Under the pieces are notes generated by a model, which made no database searches, was not told where the DNA came from, and worked only from the letters and a program-made list of their open reading frames with translations. Positions 46,725 to 60,100 of a DNA stretch of 64,000 bases are shown piece by piece. The stretch covers positions 48,200 to 112,199 of the forward strand of contig JBBHKE010000914.1 in the NCBI GenBank assembly GCA_037447655.1. The letters are read 5' to 3'. How positions within the stretch are numbered: position 1 is the stretch's first letter; the number at the start of each line of letters is the position of its first letter. Made by a program: the position numbers and the translations under genes. The DNA comes from Zygnema cylindricum. Its lineage: Eukaryota; Streptophyta; Zygnematophyceae; Zygnematales; Zygnemataceae.

Positions 46725-46865
46725 CGATTGAAAGGCAACATTCTCACCTTCCGATTGGCTGTCCCCAATTGAAAATCGGATGTGTGTGCACGGAAAAAAG
46801 ATGACTTGTGGAGAAAAAAGTATTAGCACTAATAGCGGTACACGGTTTACTTGACTGTACTATAC
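46725..46865. mobile_element. MITE fragment, right half
   Basis: Contains GTGTGTGCACGGAAAA and ends ATTAGCACTAATAGCGGTAC, the right inverted repeat of the family listed at 52697-52880. Confidence 0.6.
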
Positions 46866-47718
46866 TGTAGTCGTAGAGAAAACACACGCACTGAATAGGA
46901 AAATTTTCAAACGTGCCAGAATTCGCACAAATTGTACAGAAAAATTAAAGTCTAGTAAATCTTCTGTACGATTACGGCGAGTTGGCAGTAACGCCAGTAA
47001 TCTCGTCTTTGTGAAGGACTTGCTAACTGGACGTTCCAAAGTGCTACGTGGACATCCCTAAAGATATCCGTATGACAAATCCGTACATATTGAGGACATC
47101 CATTGTCTTATGCGCGGTGGCCACCTCAGCCCGTCAAAAATTTGAGACCGTACCAACGGCCGCTAACATCCTTCTCTGACAACGGGAGTGGTGGCGCCGC
47201 CGCCAAATATTAATTTTTTTGACAACGATTTATAAAAATGTTTCAAACGGTAAACGTGCTTGAAACGACAAAACAAATCCCCGTGGAAGTCGTCGATTTT
47301 TAAATCTACGGTCAACACGTATTTTAACTACTTTCAATTTTCCTTCTAAAAATTATAACCTGACCTGTACCGGAAGAAAATTTTCGAGTGAAAATCAGCG
47401 GCAGTTGAACCTTTTACGTGGACAGGACAAAACTAGATCTACGGGCAAATCTAGCTTGTTCGTACAGCCTGCTTGGCGTACGTAATAGCCATAGATGTCT
47501 CATTCGTACGGATTTTGACATTTTTACAAAATTTCGTTATTTTTTTTATAAGATTTTGAACCTTTCGTAAAATGCGTATACTTTTCGTACGGATGATATG
47601 TACGGATATAATGTACGTAAATATTCAGATAAAGGGTTGAACGTACACCGTGAATCGCTATTAGCGCTAAACACTATTTTGGGTTCAAGGCCTTAATGCC
47701 AACAAAAAGTCAAAAACT

Positions 47719-48295
47719 AACGCTAATTTATAGACTTAGCAGTAATTTGAATGTAGCCGCGATAGTCTTTGTTCACATGTTCGACGCTTGAACATGTGAG
47801 AACAGATTCCCGCGATTCTCCCTTGTCTTTATGATTGAGAATCAAATTTGAGTGCGCTTTTTCGTGGCAACGCACTAAATTTCCCGTGTCGACGCCGTTA
47901 TCTGACACTTATTCTGTACGTCTATTCAAAATAATGAGCAGTTTGCGTACGAACCGATTCATTCTTTATATTACACTATTTAAATTTTTCAAAAGGCGAA
48001 AAAAAAACAATTAACGCTAATTAAACAGTAACTTTAGTCAGTGTTCACATGTTCGACAATTAAACATGTGAGAACAGGATTTCGTGATTTTCCTTCGTCG
48101 TTATGACTTGGAATCAAATCTGAGTACGATTTTCCGTGGCGACGCACTCAATTTCCCATGTCGACGCTATTACCTGACACTTATTTTGTACGCCTGTACA
48201 AAATAACGAATATTCTAGTACAAACAGAGGCAATTCGTACATTGCACTTTTTAAAATAATTTGAAATTAGAATAGCTAACGCTAATTAAAAAGTA
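47719..48295. repeat. Tandem duplication, ~272-290 bp units, with hairpins
   Basis: Two units begin TAACGCTAATT and a third start occurs near 48281. Each unit has a 33-nt hairpin (47771-47803 and 48043-48075): stem GTTCACATGTT/AACATGTGAGAAC with different 7-9 nt loops. Units are clearly diverged. No ORF is shared. Confidence 0.7.
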
Positions 48296-48389
48296 ATCAT
48301 ATTAACGTAAAACAAAAATAAGTTTGATTAAGTTGTAGTAGTATTTTTTATTAAATGTTTTTATATTTTTTCTTTTATTATCATGTCGA

Positions 48390-48690
48390 AATTTTGAAAA
48401 ACATTTGGACAAAAAAAAAAATCTGTAAGTTTGAGGTACTTTTTATGTAAACCGTCAGATTTTGACGATCGGACGGTCGCTGATCAAAGTAGCGATCTAA
48501 GAAGATCACATGGAAAGCCCATAACACAACTTACGATAGGACTATCGTCAGATTCGAACGAACGGACGGTCGATGATCAAAGTAGCGATCTAAGAAGATC
48601 ACATGTAAAGCCCGTAACACAACTTACGCTAAAGGCGGCCTATTTAAGGCCTACGAAAAAACGCCTACTTTTGAACTATGGTACGGAACT
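48390..48690. repeat. Dispersed repeat with two 93-bp tandem units, copy 2
   Basis: Same organisation as 39700-39990, including the A-rich lead-in and the end ACTTTTGAACTATGGT. Confidence 0.75.
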
Positions 48691-48715
48691 ACAATTTTGA
48701 CGGGCTTCAGTTGAC

Positions 48716-49028
48716 ACCATCATTACACAATGGGTGTCCTTGAAGTGATAATTTTTGTACGATTTTTTTTTAAGGGGTTTTCGCCACTTGCACCGTGCAT
48801 CGATGTTTTTACTGTAGTGTTAACGTTTTTATCGCCACTTAACCTTTTTTTTTACGTGCATACTTGTTGTAAAGTTAATCCGACGGTTGCGATCGAAAGG
48901 AAATTTTTCGACTTTCCGAATGGCTCTCCAATCGAGAATTAGAAATGTGTGCACGGAGAAAGGATGTTCTAAGTGGCGAAAAAAATATTAACACTAATGG
49001 CGATAACTTGTAGTGTCATTGTGTAATT
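48716..49028. mobile_element. MITE copy with CATTACACAATG ends
   Basis: Outer ends CATCATTACACAATG and CATTGTGTAATT are inverted. Inside, TTAACGTTTTTATCGCCACTT and AAGTGGCGAAAAAAATATTAA are inverted around GTGCATAC/GTGTGCAC. It has the same core as the copies in the GT47 introns. Confidence 0.65.
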
Positions 49029-50370
49029 ACTCTTAAATACTCTAGTTACAAAAATAGTAAAATACGCGATTAATGGCGTTACAGCCAGTCACGAACAGTA
49101 ATTGTACTTAAATCTTTATGAACGGACACTTTTCTGATTCCTGTGATTCCTGGCCTTTTAGTTGAATCGCTCCTAAATAGGGTAATTAATCCTACGCGCC
49201 TCTGGCCAGAAATCGAAGCAATCCTACAAAAACTGTACGATTTCTCGTTAAAAATCTACAATTTATAGTTAAATCGTACATTTTTCTCTACAAGTACAGC
49301 TGCTTCGACTACCGGCCAGCAATGCCGGGAATCGCGTACGATTATGATTCTTTTACCAAGTAGTCGCTTAGGTATATGTTAACCTATAGTGACTACAGTT
49401 CAGTACAGTACTGTACTTTAGCGTGACTGGCCAGTAAACCCAGTACCGGTAATCGTACAATTAATTGTCAAATTTGTGTACCTTTCTGGACAGTGTTGAT
49501 GATTACGCTACTGTACTGTAGTTAGAGATCACACATACTCTACAGTACTGTACTATACTGTACTACACATTTTTCTTTTCTATACTGTCATTTTTGTTTA
49601 GTCACTGCAATGAATAACCTTAAATCATGCTCGAGTGGATGGCTCAAATGTGCGGGAACGGATGGAAACGCTATATGTAGTTTCCTTGTACTACACGCCT
49701 GTTATAGCCATATGATACGTGTGTTAGTACGAATCTTTCACAAATAGTGTTCCCACTTGTTTTCGGACATTCGAACTATGCTCCAAAAGCTTAAATGATT
49801 CCATGTTGACCGCTGTTCTGTGAATGCTGTTGAGGAAACCGCTACAGCACTGTACTGCACTGCACTGTAGCCGTCTTATTTCACGGTAACGGTCAGCGGC
49901 AATCCCAGCTGCATTAACACAGAAATCATGAACTCCGTAATTCTATCGTAAGATCCTGACCGTCCGATCCGATTCTATTTGCTGCAGCATTTGAAGTAGT
50001 GTCACGTTTTGCTCACTTTTCTGTCAGCTTCAAATCCTGAGAATCTCATCAGTCTGCTGAAAATTTTGTATGGCGCTTCTTTCTTCAAATTCTCATGGAG
50101 TCTGCTTGTAGGGTTATTACGGACCAAAAATGATCACTATTCAGATCTGTCATCTGTAGTGTGCAGTTACTGAATTTCTATTTCCTTTTTATTTATTGCT
50201 AAAGTATTTTGATTTTTAATTTTCTTATTCCTAGTACAGTTTTCCATTTTTTTTTTTCAATATATTGCCACTCTTTAGGACTTTTCTTGTCTTATATTAG
50301 CAGTTCTGTTTTTATTTCGCTCAACAGATTCACCACATTTTCCTTTTGTTTATTCTTCTAATTTATACCA
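49029..50370. other. Intergenic, CTGTACTGTA-rich
   Basis: No gene seen. Clusters of TACTGTACTG-type words at 49390-49430, 49500-49570 and 49845-49875. This is the upstream region of the GT47 gene. Confidence 0.4.
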
Positions 50371-50679
50371 ATTTTCATTTATATATTCCTGCATTTGTCT
50401 CCATGCTGGCTGCTTTATATTCTTGAAGCCCTCTTCTTCTCTCTCTCTTCCTCTCCCACTATCTCTCTTCCTCTCTCTGCTTCTCTCTCTCCCTCTTCAA
50501 ACCCCGCCTTTTCCCTCTCCCTCTTTCTCTTCCTCTTCCTCTCCCTCTCTCTCTCCCCTCCCCCTCCTTCCGCCCCTCCCTCCCCCCCTCCCCCCCTCCC
50601 CCTTCCCCTCCTCCTGCCCTCTCCCCTTCCCTCCCTCTCTCTCCCTCTCCACCTCTTTCCCCCCCTCCTCTCCCGGTTT
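50371..50679 (+). promoter_or_regulatory. Putative core promoter and CT-rich leader of GT47 gene
   Basis: TTTATATATT at 50378-50387 is a TATA-like box, and CTTTATATTC at 50412 is another. A 230-bp pyrimidine-rich stretch (50435-50670), as found in many plant 5' leaders, runs up to the ATG at 50680. Placement only; no transcript evidence. Confidence 0.35.
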
Positions 50680-51068
50680 ATGGATCGGAGAACGTACGGC
50701 TCAGATCGAAACTTGTCCGCCATGGATGCCGACAGTCAGGCCAAACGAGGGAGAAGCAATTCTCTCTTTTCCTTCACTCCTCGGTCGGCTGCTGAACTCA
50801 AAAGGAGAGTCTACCTTCGGATGGTTTTGGTGGCTTCTTCGATTATCTTTATTATATGGTGCCTCATGGAGGCCGGGGCGTACAGCTCGCCTGGTATGTT
50901 GTACACTTCTTCTAATATATTTTGCTTCGGCTCTCTCTGTCTTTGTATCTTTGTCTGCGTCTCTCTCTCTCTCGCCCTCTCTCTCTCTCGCCCTCTCTCT
51001 CTCTCGCCCTTCTCTCTCCACGTCTTTCTCTCTTTCAAACCATGGACCACTCACACTAAAGCTTAAAA

Positions 51069-51145
<77 letters not shown>

Positions 51146-54100
51146 CTCTCACTCCCTTCCCTTCTTTCTCTCTCTCTCTCCCCCGCTGTCACTCTGTCTC
51201 GCTCCCTCTCTCTTCCCACCCCCCTCCCCCTCCCTCTCACTTTCACTCTCTCTTGTTGCTCATCAATTATCGTAGTTTGATGAATCAAGGTTTGTAATCG
51301 ATACCATATGCTTTGTCTTGGCAATTATTTGTCTGTAAATTGACACTATTGTATATTTACTCTTTTGATCTCGAAAGGCTGAGCTGTATCTTACGTAGGA
51401 TTGAAACTCTATGTCTTTGCATCATAGATTGGAGTGTAAACCCCTAACCTACCAGATTATGAATTTATTACCAGAATTTTCAAGCTTCTCTGTATGTCTA
51501 CAACATCCTATTTTTTAATCCGCAAGTTTGTGAGGTAGAGATCATAAGTTTAAAGGCATTTGGAGTCCAGAATGGTGAGAGTACCGAGAGCTTGGAAACA
51601 AGTGGGGAACAGGAGAACAGGAAGAGATGAGGATGTATGGGAGTGAAGTAGAGAGGACGGAGGGAGGTAGAACAGGTGAGGGGAACTCATGTGAAAGTCA
51701 TTTTTTTAGCTTTGATTTTAAAGGTGCTGTCTAGCTCATTTGCTTAGTGGCTTTACAGATCACACTGGATATAGTAGTGACATTTTTCTTTGTCTTTTAT
51801 ATTATGTCTATGATGCCAATTTGCAGGTGTTTTTCCAACCCCAATTGGAGTTCAGGATCTCGCAGAAAAGGTGAACACAAAGAAAAAGGATGTCGCTGTT
51901 TTTTTTTTTGTTTTTTTTGTAGTTATAATTTCGTCTCTTTTTGAATCACATTTTTTCTGCTCTGTTGTGGTTTAAGCCAAGAGAAGCAACTATTGTGTGA
52001 GTTTATAATCAAATCTTTTTCATTTTCAGTGTCAAACTTTCCTTCTTACTGAAAGTAACTTTATAATGTGCTGTCAGTAAATTCTTGCTGCTGTTACCTC
52101 TGTTTTTAGCTCCCCCTCTCGGCGCATTGGGTTTTTTTCTTTAACAAACAAAGGGGGACGGAGGTCTGGTCGTTCCTACTTACCAGCCTGTCTCCCAAGC
52201 TGTTTTATCTGCTAGGTTGTTGTAATGGTGATTCTAGAGGAAGTTTTTAAGCTGACCGAGTACTGGTTTAATTTTGGATCCATTTTGTCAGGTTACTGAT
52301 AAAATAGACTTAACATCAACAAACTCAACCGGATCATCTGGTAAGTTTAGCCCCTTTAAGTCACCAGTCTCGCTATTAGTATTAATGTTTTTTTCAACCT
52401 TCAAACTCATTTTTTGTGTGCACACTTGCTATTTTTCAAAGGAAGGTTGTGATGGAAATTATGAGACCTACCTTTGATCTATGGTCTCCAAATGAAAATT
52501 GAGCATTTGTAATTGTAACTGTTAAAAAAAACATGACACTAACAGCAATACACAGTGCATTGTACTATACACTTATGGAAAAGCAGCAAAACCGTGCCTC
52601 AGACAAACAGCTTGTGACCTAGTTGACTGCACTCAGTTTTCTTTTGGACCCTGTTTCTTGTTAACTGGAACATTATATTAGACATGGTAAATAAAGTGTG
52701 TATCGCTATTAGTGTTGATGCTTTCTTTGCCTCTTAAAACTTCTTCTTTGTGCACACATGTCGCCAATCGCACGGTCAAACTTTTACCTTCGATCACAAC
52801 TGTCAGTTTAACAATCCGTCGAGTTTGCACAGAAAAAAATGTTTAAAGTGGCGAAAAAAACGTTAAACTAATAGCGATACAGGGTGTAGTTATTAAAGGG
52901 GGATCTCACGTGTGAAAAGTAAAGTTTTTTTAGCACATAAAACTGTGATAGTCAAATGTAATTGTGGAAGAAGTCTGTTTTTTTTTTATATAGGGATGTA
53001 TGTATCTATCTCTCTCTCTCATACACATACATACATACATATTCAGGGGACATGCCTGGCCGATTGCTCGTGGAAAATTATATTTTGGCACAGGAACGTC
53101 GATGGTGAAAAGTGATTTGGGAAGTTAATCTGCTCTTTGTTTTTTTTTATTATTATTGTTATTACTAATCAGGGGACATGCTGGATCAAACGCTTACCGA
53201 AAAAACTGAACCTGTTCTTGAGACCATTAAGGTGAGTTTTGGTGCTTTTTTTAAGGGTGTTCCCTTTTGCTAAATAATATGTCTATATGATGTTTTTCGC
53301 GACACTAAGTGTATTCGCACTATTGTGAAATCTCCGGATATTTACCAAGATTTGTATCTTTTTGGTACTTCTTTCTACGATGTTGTATCAAAAAGTTGCA
53401 TATCTCGGTCACATCGGAAGATTTTACCATAGTACAAATATGGATGGGAAAATTTTATAGCTGAATCCCCAATATTATCCATGAAAGGTGGCCTATGTGA
53501 ACACTTGGTTTCTGCAAAAAATATGGTTTGTAATGACTTCCACACTAATGGTTGCGGTCTAACAGAGGCATTGCAGGCAGGTTTTCGGCTCTTCTCCATC
53601 AATGTAGTTTTGAACTGGGCATATAATTTTTTTTGTTAATTGCATTTTATTCTGTTGTTTAGGTTGTTCATCTTGGTGAATAAATTTGTTTGACATTTGC
53701 AAACTGGTGTGTATTGGACAGACAGAGGATCCTGGAGAAGACACAGCCACTGGTGGAGGTAAGGATTAAAGCACACTGCCACCTGCTATTAATGGAAAGG
53801 AATTGTTAGTATTAAAGCAAAATTAGGATCAGAAATACTCATTTAGGGTAGGGTTACATGGCGGATTGTAGTCCACTCCCATAAACATTATTGTCAGCTT
53901 TAAGACTTTTGGCCAAAAAAATCGTGGCCGAATTAGTAATAGTGTTATTACTAATAACTATGGGCCATGTACCCTCCATCCTGTTAAGCAAAGTGTAATC
54001 TTGTAGGTAACTTTTGCTGTTTTTGATGAAACACTTTTCGTAGTCCGGTAGATAACTTTTACTGATCTTGATTAAAACTCGTTAACTTTACAGTGATATC

Positions 54101-57100
54101 TCTGACTTGGGTCCCCCTTTTTTTTGTTGTTCTAATGCTCAATTACTATCATTGGTAGTCAAGTGACATTAGTATACATATGGATAATGGCCCAGGTGTT
54201 CAATATCATCCCAGCTTGAGATCAATTGATCATTATGGTTTCTCTCGGTGAAAAGTTAACATTGCCATTGAGTAGGTCTTGTGAACGTTCCTAAACTTCT
54301 TGAGATTTGTGAATGTTGTAAATTTTGATCGAGGATTTGGTTGTCAAAATTAGGTCAGGCTTTGTGAATTAATTGTATTGGTGATTTTGCTCATATTTGA
54401 CAGAAGTAGAGCCGGAAACAACTGGAGAGTCGAAGGACTCTTCCGAAGAGGAAGAAACTAATAGCCAGGTACACAATTTTCTTTTTTCTGACAATGATAG
54501 TTAAAGCTAAAAATTATTTTGTCCCTGTTTATTACTATAATTATTACTCTTGAAGAGGGGTCGCTATCATTGTCAATTTACATGCGAGAAAAGCTGTGTT
54601 CTTGGGGCAAACAGTACTGGGGATATCAATGGCTATCGTTTGAGATTGGCCAAGGAGACTCTGTGAGAGAATTTGCAGAAGTTTAACCATTTCATGGCCT
54701 CTAGTTTTTGTGCCTGTTGTTGATTTGGTTTCAGGTCATTTTTTCTCAACTGATCTTGAATATAATACGGGCATTATTTCTCGCAAAATTCGGTTCTTCC
54801 GGTTGTGTGAATTCCGGTTTATGGTGAAGTGTAGGAAATCGAATAAAAATGAGTTTGTAATGTTTTTAAACTGGCTTAAAGCTGGCGAGGAAGAGGACAC
54901 AAAGCAAAGCAACACCAGGAAGTTTGTTGGTATGAATATAGAGGAGGGCACAGAACAGCAGTTCTATATCAGGAAGACTGAATATTAGTGCTGCATGTTA
55001 TATTGAATTTTCAAAAATGTTTTTGAAGAATACGATACGCTTACTGTATCAAGGTTTGCTCCGAGATACAGGAGTTTTAAAAACACGGGGTAAAAGTACA
55101 GTACATTTAGTACTGTACCTTAACTCTTATGACATGTGCCCTGAGTTTCTCGCGCACATTTTTATATCTTTTTTCGCACGGCTATCAAATTTCTGCATTT
55201 CGATACGGGAAGCGGGTACATAAACTTATATCAAGGCCTGTATCATACATTGAGGCTCAAACCAATACCCTCTTATTGAATACTGAGGAAAGGTCCTCGA
55301 TATACATTACTACTGAAGGTTGATTGGGGATTTAGGATTTAAGGAGCACAGAGGATGATGAGGATGAAATGTGTTATTCCAGCAAATTAGTTTCTTTAAT
55401 CAGAAGTTGTTAAGCCATCTGTTTGTCAAATGTTGTTTAGATTCTTAATTTCTTTGAAGTTAATGTGAAGCCAATTGCAGGTAACGAAGAGGCATTGACA
55501 GGGCATTAAGGGGAAATTCAGGGTGCAGAAACTGAACAAGAACCGAAGGATGATTCAAATGAGAAGCCAATTGAAAATACTGAAAATGAAAATCCTGGAG
55601 CTGATGATGCCGAGAATGAAAATAATGAGGCTTCAAAAGAGGACGTTGGCGAAGATGAGGATAATCAAAGTGCCAAAGAAGTTGGTGATGATGCTCCTCA
55701 TGAAGTTGAGAAGCTCAGTAACACTGATGAGGAGACGACCAATGGAGGAGAAGCTGAAAACGGTACAGTAAAGCCAAAGGAGGGAGATGAGGAAGAAGAG
55801 AAAGATGATGAGGAAGAGGACCAGCCCCCTAAAACTAAAGTTGCAGTTAACGCAGAAAATGTGGAAGGCAGGGAAGAGATTGAGGCATCTGGTGATAAGT
55901 CAACTCAAGCCGAAGGTGGGAACGCTGGTGAAACTGATGTCACACAAAGCGATAGTGGAGAGGAACAAGGTGACCGGGATGACACAGATGATGAAGTTCC
56001 ACCAAAGAGACTACCTGTTGTTGAAACTGGCAATCAAGAAGAGGAAGAGGATGGTGAGGAAGACAAGGCTGTAAGCAATAGAGATGGAGCGGCAACAGCC
56101 ACTGGTGAAAGGGCAGGGGAGGGTGAAGGGGCAGGGGATGGTGCTGATGATAAACCTGAGAAGGTTGATGTTGATGAGAAGACGGTCCAGACTGATGATA
56201 AGGTTGTCCAGCAAGGACAAGAAGGAAAAGAGAAGGGTGAGACGGAGAGTGATGCTGAGGGAGATGAAGCGGCAGTTGACGAAGGTGCTGTCAAGGATAC
56301 CTCAAGCTCTTGTGAAGGTCGATGGGTCTTTCTGTACAAATTGCCTCAGAGATACAACAAATTAATTTTGGAGAAGTGCGACACTTTGCTGCCGTGGTAT
56401 GACATGTGTCCCTTCTTTTTGGTGAGTCTTTTTTTCCATTAAAGACAATTTTTGAAGTTATGGTGGAACCTGATTAACTATCTGATTAGCAAATGGTGCA
56501 CCGTGTATCATTATTAGCATCAATGTTTTTTTTGCCACTTAAATTATCTTTTCTCTGTGCACACTTTGTCCGATTATTGATCTGGCGGTTGCAATGGAAA
56601 GGTAAGGGATCTTTCTTTCCGATTCCAAACGGAAAATGGACATGTGTGCACAGAGAAAAGTTGATGAAAGTGGCAGAAATGGCATTGATGCGAATAAAGA
56701 TGTACGATATAGCTACTTAATTAATCATCAATCTGATATCCTGAATTTGTACCTAATTAGAACTCAATTGTGGCTTCAAAATCCTTTTAACTTGTTTTTG
56801 AGTGATAATACTATCCAGCAGTGATAAAATGACAGTATACTTCATCTCAAAGAGTTAGCACATGGCTAAAACTTGGGTAAAAATTGTGAAACAATATATT
56901 TGAAGCATCTTGAATTCATAATTGACAAGGTTGAAATTGGCATAGTTTGTCGATGCAAAGTATTATGTTTGAAGGCAAATATTATGCAATCTGTAAGGGA
57001 CCCCTTGTAAGCTGTGTGTTAAGCATTCTCCTGTGGGAAACGTTGTGAATGGTGATGGAAACCGGATAATGACAGAGAGCAGTTATTTTCTTGCCATCAC

Positions 57101-60100
57101 AAATCGATATAAACATTAGGAATTTCGCCAATTCTGCATCATTTTTGTCAAAAATTTTGCAGTTTCTTTTCATTTTGTTCCATCATTTATGCAAACAGAG
57201 CTTATTGTCGTGCCAACTTGTTATAGAGCTGCAATAGGCTCCATTGTGTTTAATATAGTGTCGAATTTAATGTCTATGTATAAACAACACATTGCCTAAA
57301 TCTCTTTTTTAACCAATACTGGTGTGCAAGGAAGTTGTCATTTCATACTCTTATCCACATAATGTAAGATTTTGTACTCATTAATGTTCTTTAAACTCGT
57401 AGACTTGCAATTTGCATTTTAGTATGCGTCATTATCCACTGTCTGGTGTTTTTCTTAAACCATTGTTAAAACCCCTCGTTAGTTTTCTGTATTATTTCAT
57501 GATCAAGGTAACTAAAAGTCACGATATTGCCAAACCTTTTTCTGAAGACTTCCATTATTGTTTTTTTTTTGGGATTCATTTTGCAGAATGACGGTATGGG
57601 AAAGGTTATAGGGGACACAGAAACGCTCCTTCCCAGCAGTCGGTGGTTTGAAACACATGAGGTGAGCTGTTTGGGTAATCAACATGTGACCCTCACCTTT
57701 TTGACGAAGTTTTTGTTTGTTTACTCTTTTTTATTTCAAGCTAAAAGCAATTGTCCCTTATCTCCAGATTCATGTCAAGCTAAAAGAGTATTTTTTCCCC
57801 CAGATGCAATTTTTGTTCAGTCCTTAACAATTAAAATGTGCCTTTTTGCTTGCTGAAGTTAATGGTACGCCAGTAAACGTCTTGAAAAATATTGAATAGG
57901 GAGAGACTAGAATTCTTGGCCGTCATTACGTTTCAAATATTGTGTGATTGTTTAATAACAGTCTTCCATTCTGGAGCTGGACGTATGTATCAATTGGCTT
58001 TTCCCTTACAGTTGATTTGAAGCAATTTCTCATTTTTTTAGTGCCTAGGTTTTTTTTTTTTTTAGGTGAGGCTCCTCTGTCTGACAAAGGCTTACAATAA
58101 CTGGCGTCTTATATGTCCATCAGGGTGTGATTGTGTTATGCAATTTTAGGTGTTTTTCATCAAAATGCATTGCGTTGTTTCAATGTTCTGTGTAACCCGA
58201 CTGTTTTCCTGGGTTAAAACGTTTTTCTGTGGGGATGCTGGCTGACGGTTACACGCATCGAATTGTTTACAGTATTCCCTGGAGGTTTATTTCCACGCCC
58301 GTCTGAAAAAATCTTATGAGTGCCTTACCACCGATCCGGAGAAGGCCGTCCTCTTTTATATTCCCTTCTATGCGGCATTAGATGTTGTCCGTTGGCATTT
58401 TGCCATGGACGCAACAAATGCAAAAAGGGATAGACTTTCTTATGGTCTTGTACAGTGGCTTAAAAATATCACTTATTTTACAGTAAGTGCTTTCAAGCTC
58501 CTTAGAACAAGGTTGCATTTCCTTTTAAAGTCTCCTTTACTTTTTAAAAGTTTGGAAAACATGTGTTTTGTCCAAATCCTTGTATCATTGGACCAGTCTT
58601 TCCTCGCACTTTTTGCTGGAGCATCACTGCCTTGGGAATGTTTATATGCTGCCAAGACTTCTTTACATGAAAATTAGTTTCTATTTTGTAAATGATTGTG
58701 TTGCCTGTTTGTGCCTACAACATGTACAAATTTCATTGAGCTTACGCTGTTCTCCTTACACCTAGCTAAGTTGCTATAATGTTTATTTTATCTATTTTCA
58801 TGTACGGGAATGTTGAGAGGTGTCTTACAAACCAAAGAGTGATTGTTTGCCTTTTCTCAAAAATCTTTTTGAATAGCTGTCATAAGTTATGGCCCATTCT
58901 TTGCATATTAACGGTCAATTGTAAATTTGTGTTCAGAAGCACGGAGGAGTGGACCATGTAATGGTGGTTGGCAAACCCACTTGGGATTTCCATCGAAAGC
59001 CTGAAGGAGACTGGGGAAATGTATTGCTTGATTTACCAGAACTGAGCAAGGTATGGTCTACACCATGAATCGCTATTAGCATTAGTAACACAAGTTTGGT
59101 GCCGGTTCTCTTTTCCCTCTGACCATAAAATAGCGTTTATAACAGTAATTGGTTTTTTATTTGACTCTAATTCTTTACACAGTTCAATATCAGCCACGTC
59201 ATTTTGGAACTGAATTTGTATTGAAAACACCTATATAAACTCCACGCCTTCTTTAGTCTAATTGTGACTCCCGGTGTAGTATACTGTTTCTAACCAAGTC
59301 TATTTATTGTTATTTGTAAGGGAAATCACATCATTTTTGAAAAAAATAGACATTCTGTTGTGTATGACTGTAGTATGCAATTTTACTTACAAAGCAATGT
59401 TCTCGCTAATTACTAAGTGCCATATGGCTTCGGAGAGTTTTAACTTGTAGGAAAAATGGAGCATCTGAAATGTGACCCGATTCTTTCTCACACTTATTTT
59501 TCAGGTCGATATTTGTTTTCGTCAGTGTTTATGTTCTTAAGCTAAACGTTTCTGCTTGTTTCTGAATTCTTTTATGGTATTTCTGGTTTATCTGCCCAAT
59601 CTTACAGGTCACTAAACTGTTGTTGGAACGCAATATGTGGGAGAATTATGATGTAGCCATTCCCCATCCCTCTTACTTCCACCCCAGGACCGACAGAGAC
59701 TTATCTGTGAGTGAAAATGCCTCATAAATTTCATTTCTGTGTTTCTTCTGGTTCCTTTTCTTGTTATACTTTCTTCATGTAGTTCGCGAGCTGACAGATT
59801 TTCACAAAATGACATCTTCCCGTGAGAGAAAATGTGAGAAGAGTGACACGACAGATATTCTGAGACTGGATAATTTACAGGAAAACTGAAGAAAATGATT
59901 ATTAGCTCATAAAAGGTTCAGGCTATGAGGGGTGTTTCCAGATAGAAGTTGATAAAATGAACTAATGGAAGGTTCAAATGTGGATTTTTCACTTTTTTAA
60001 AGCTGCGAACGTGCATTGATACTGACGATCCCTGGTTGTTTGGAATTGTCATTTCCTCGCTATTTCAATTCGTAAAACATGAATGGTGGGCATTTTTTGA

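Noticed and set aside
46578-46772. 64-codon Lys-rich ORF
   Set aside because: Lies in GTAC-rich repeat DNA related to 38720-39050 and runs into a MITE; no protein likeness.
47719-48295. CRISPR-like array
   Set aside because: The units are ~272-290 bp diverged tandem duplicates, not short repeats with unique spacers, and the genome is eukaryotic.
50395-50679. Upstream in-frame extension of GT47 exon 1
   Set aside because: The frame stays open only because the CT-rich leader has no stops. The ATG at 50680 follows the tract and precedes a normal basic N-terminus and membrane anchor.
53047-53104. Possible duplicate exon (GGGACATGCCTGGCC) before GT47 exon 4
   Set aside because: It shares GGGACATGC with exon 4, but from its acceptor to the next donor it is 58 nt and would break the phase.
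54710-54988. 92-codon ORF in GT47 intron 6 with an acidic KAGEEEDTKQ stretch
   Set aside because: No acceptor puts it in phase with exon 6 while joining exon 7 without meeting the TAA at 55507; kept only as a note under the exon 7 finding.
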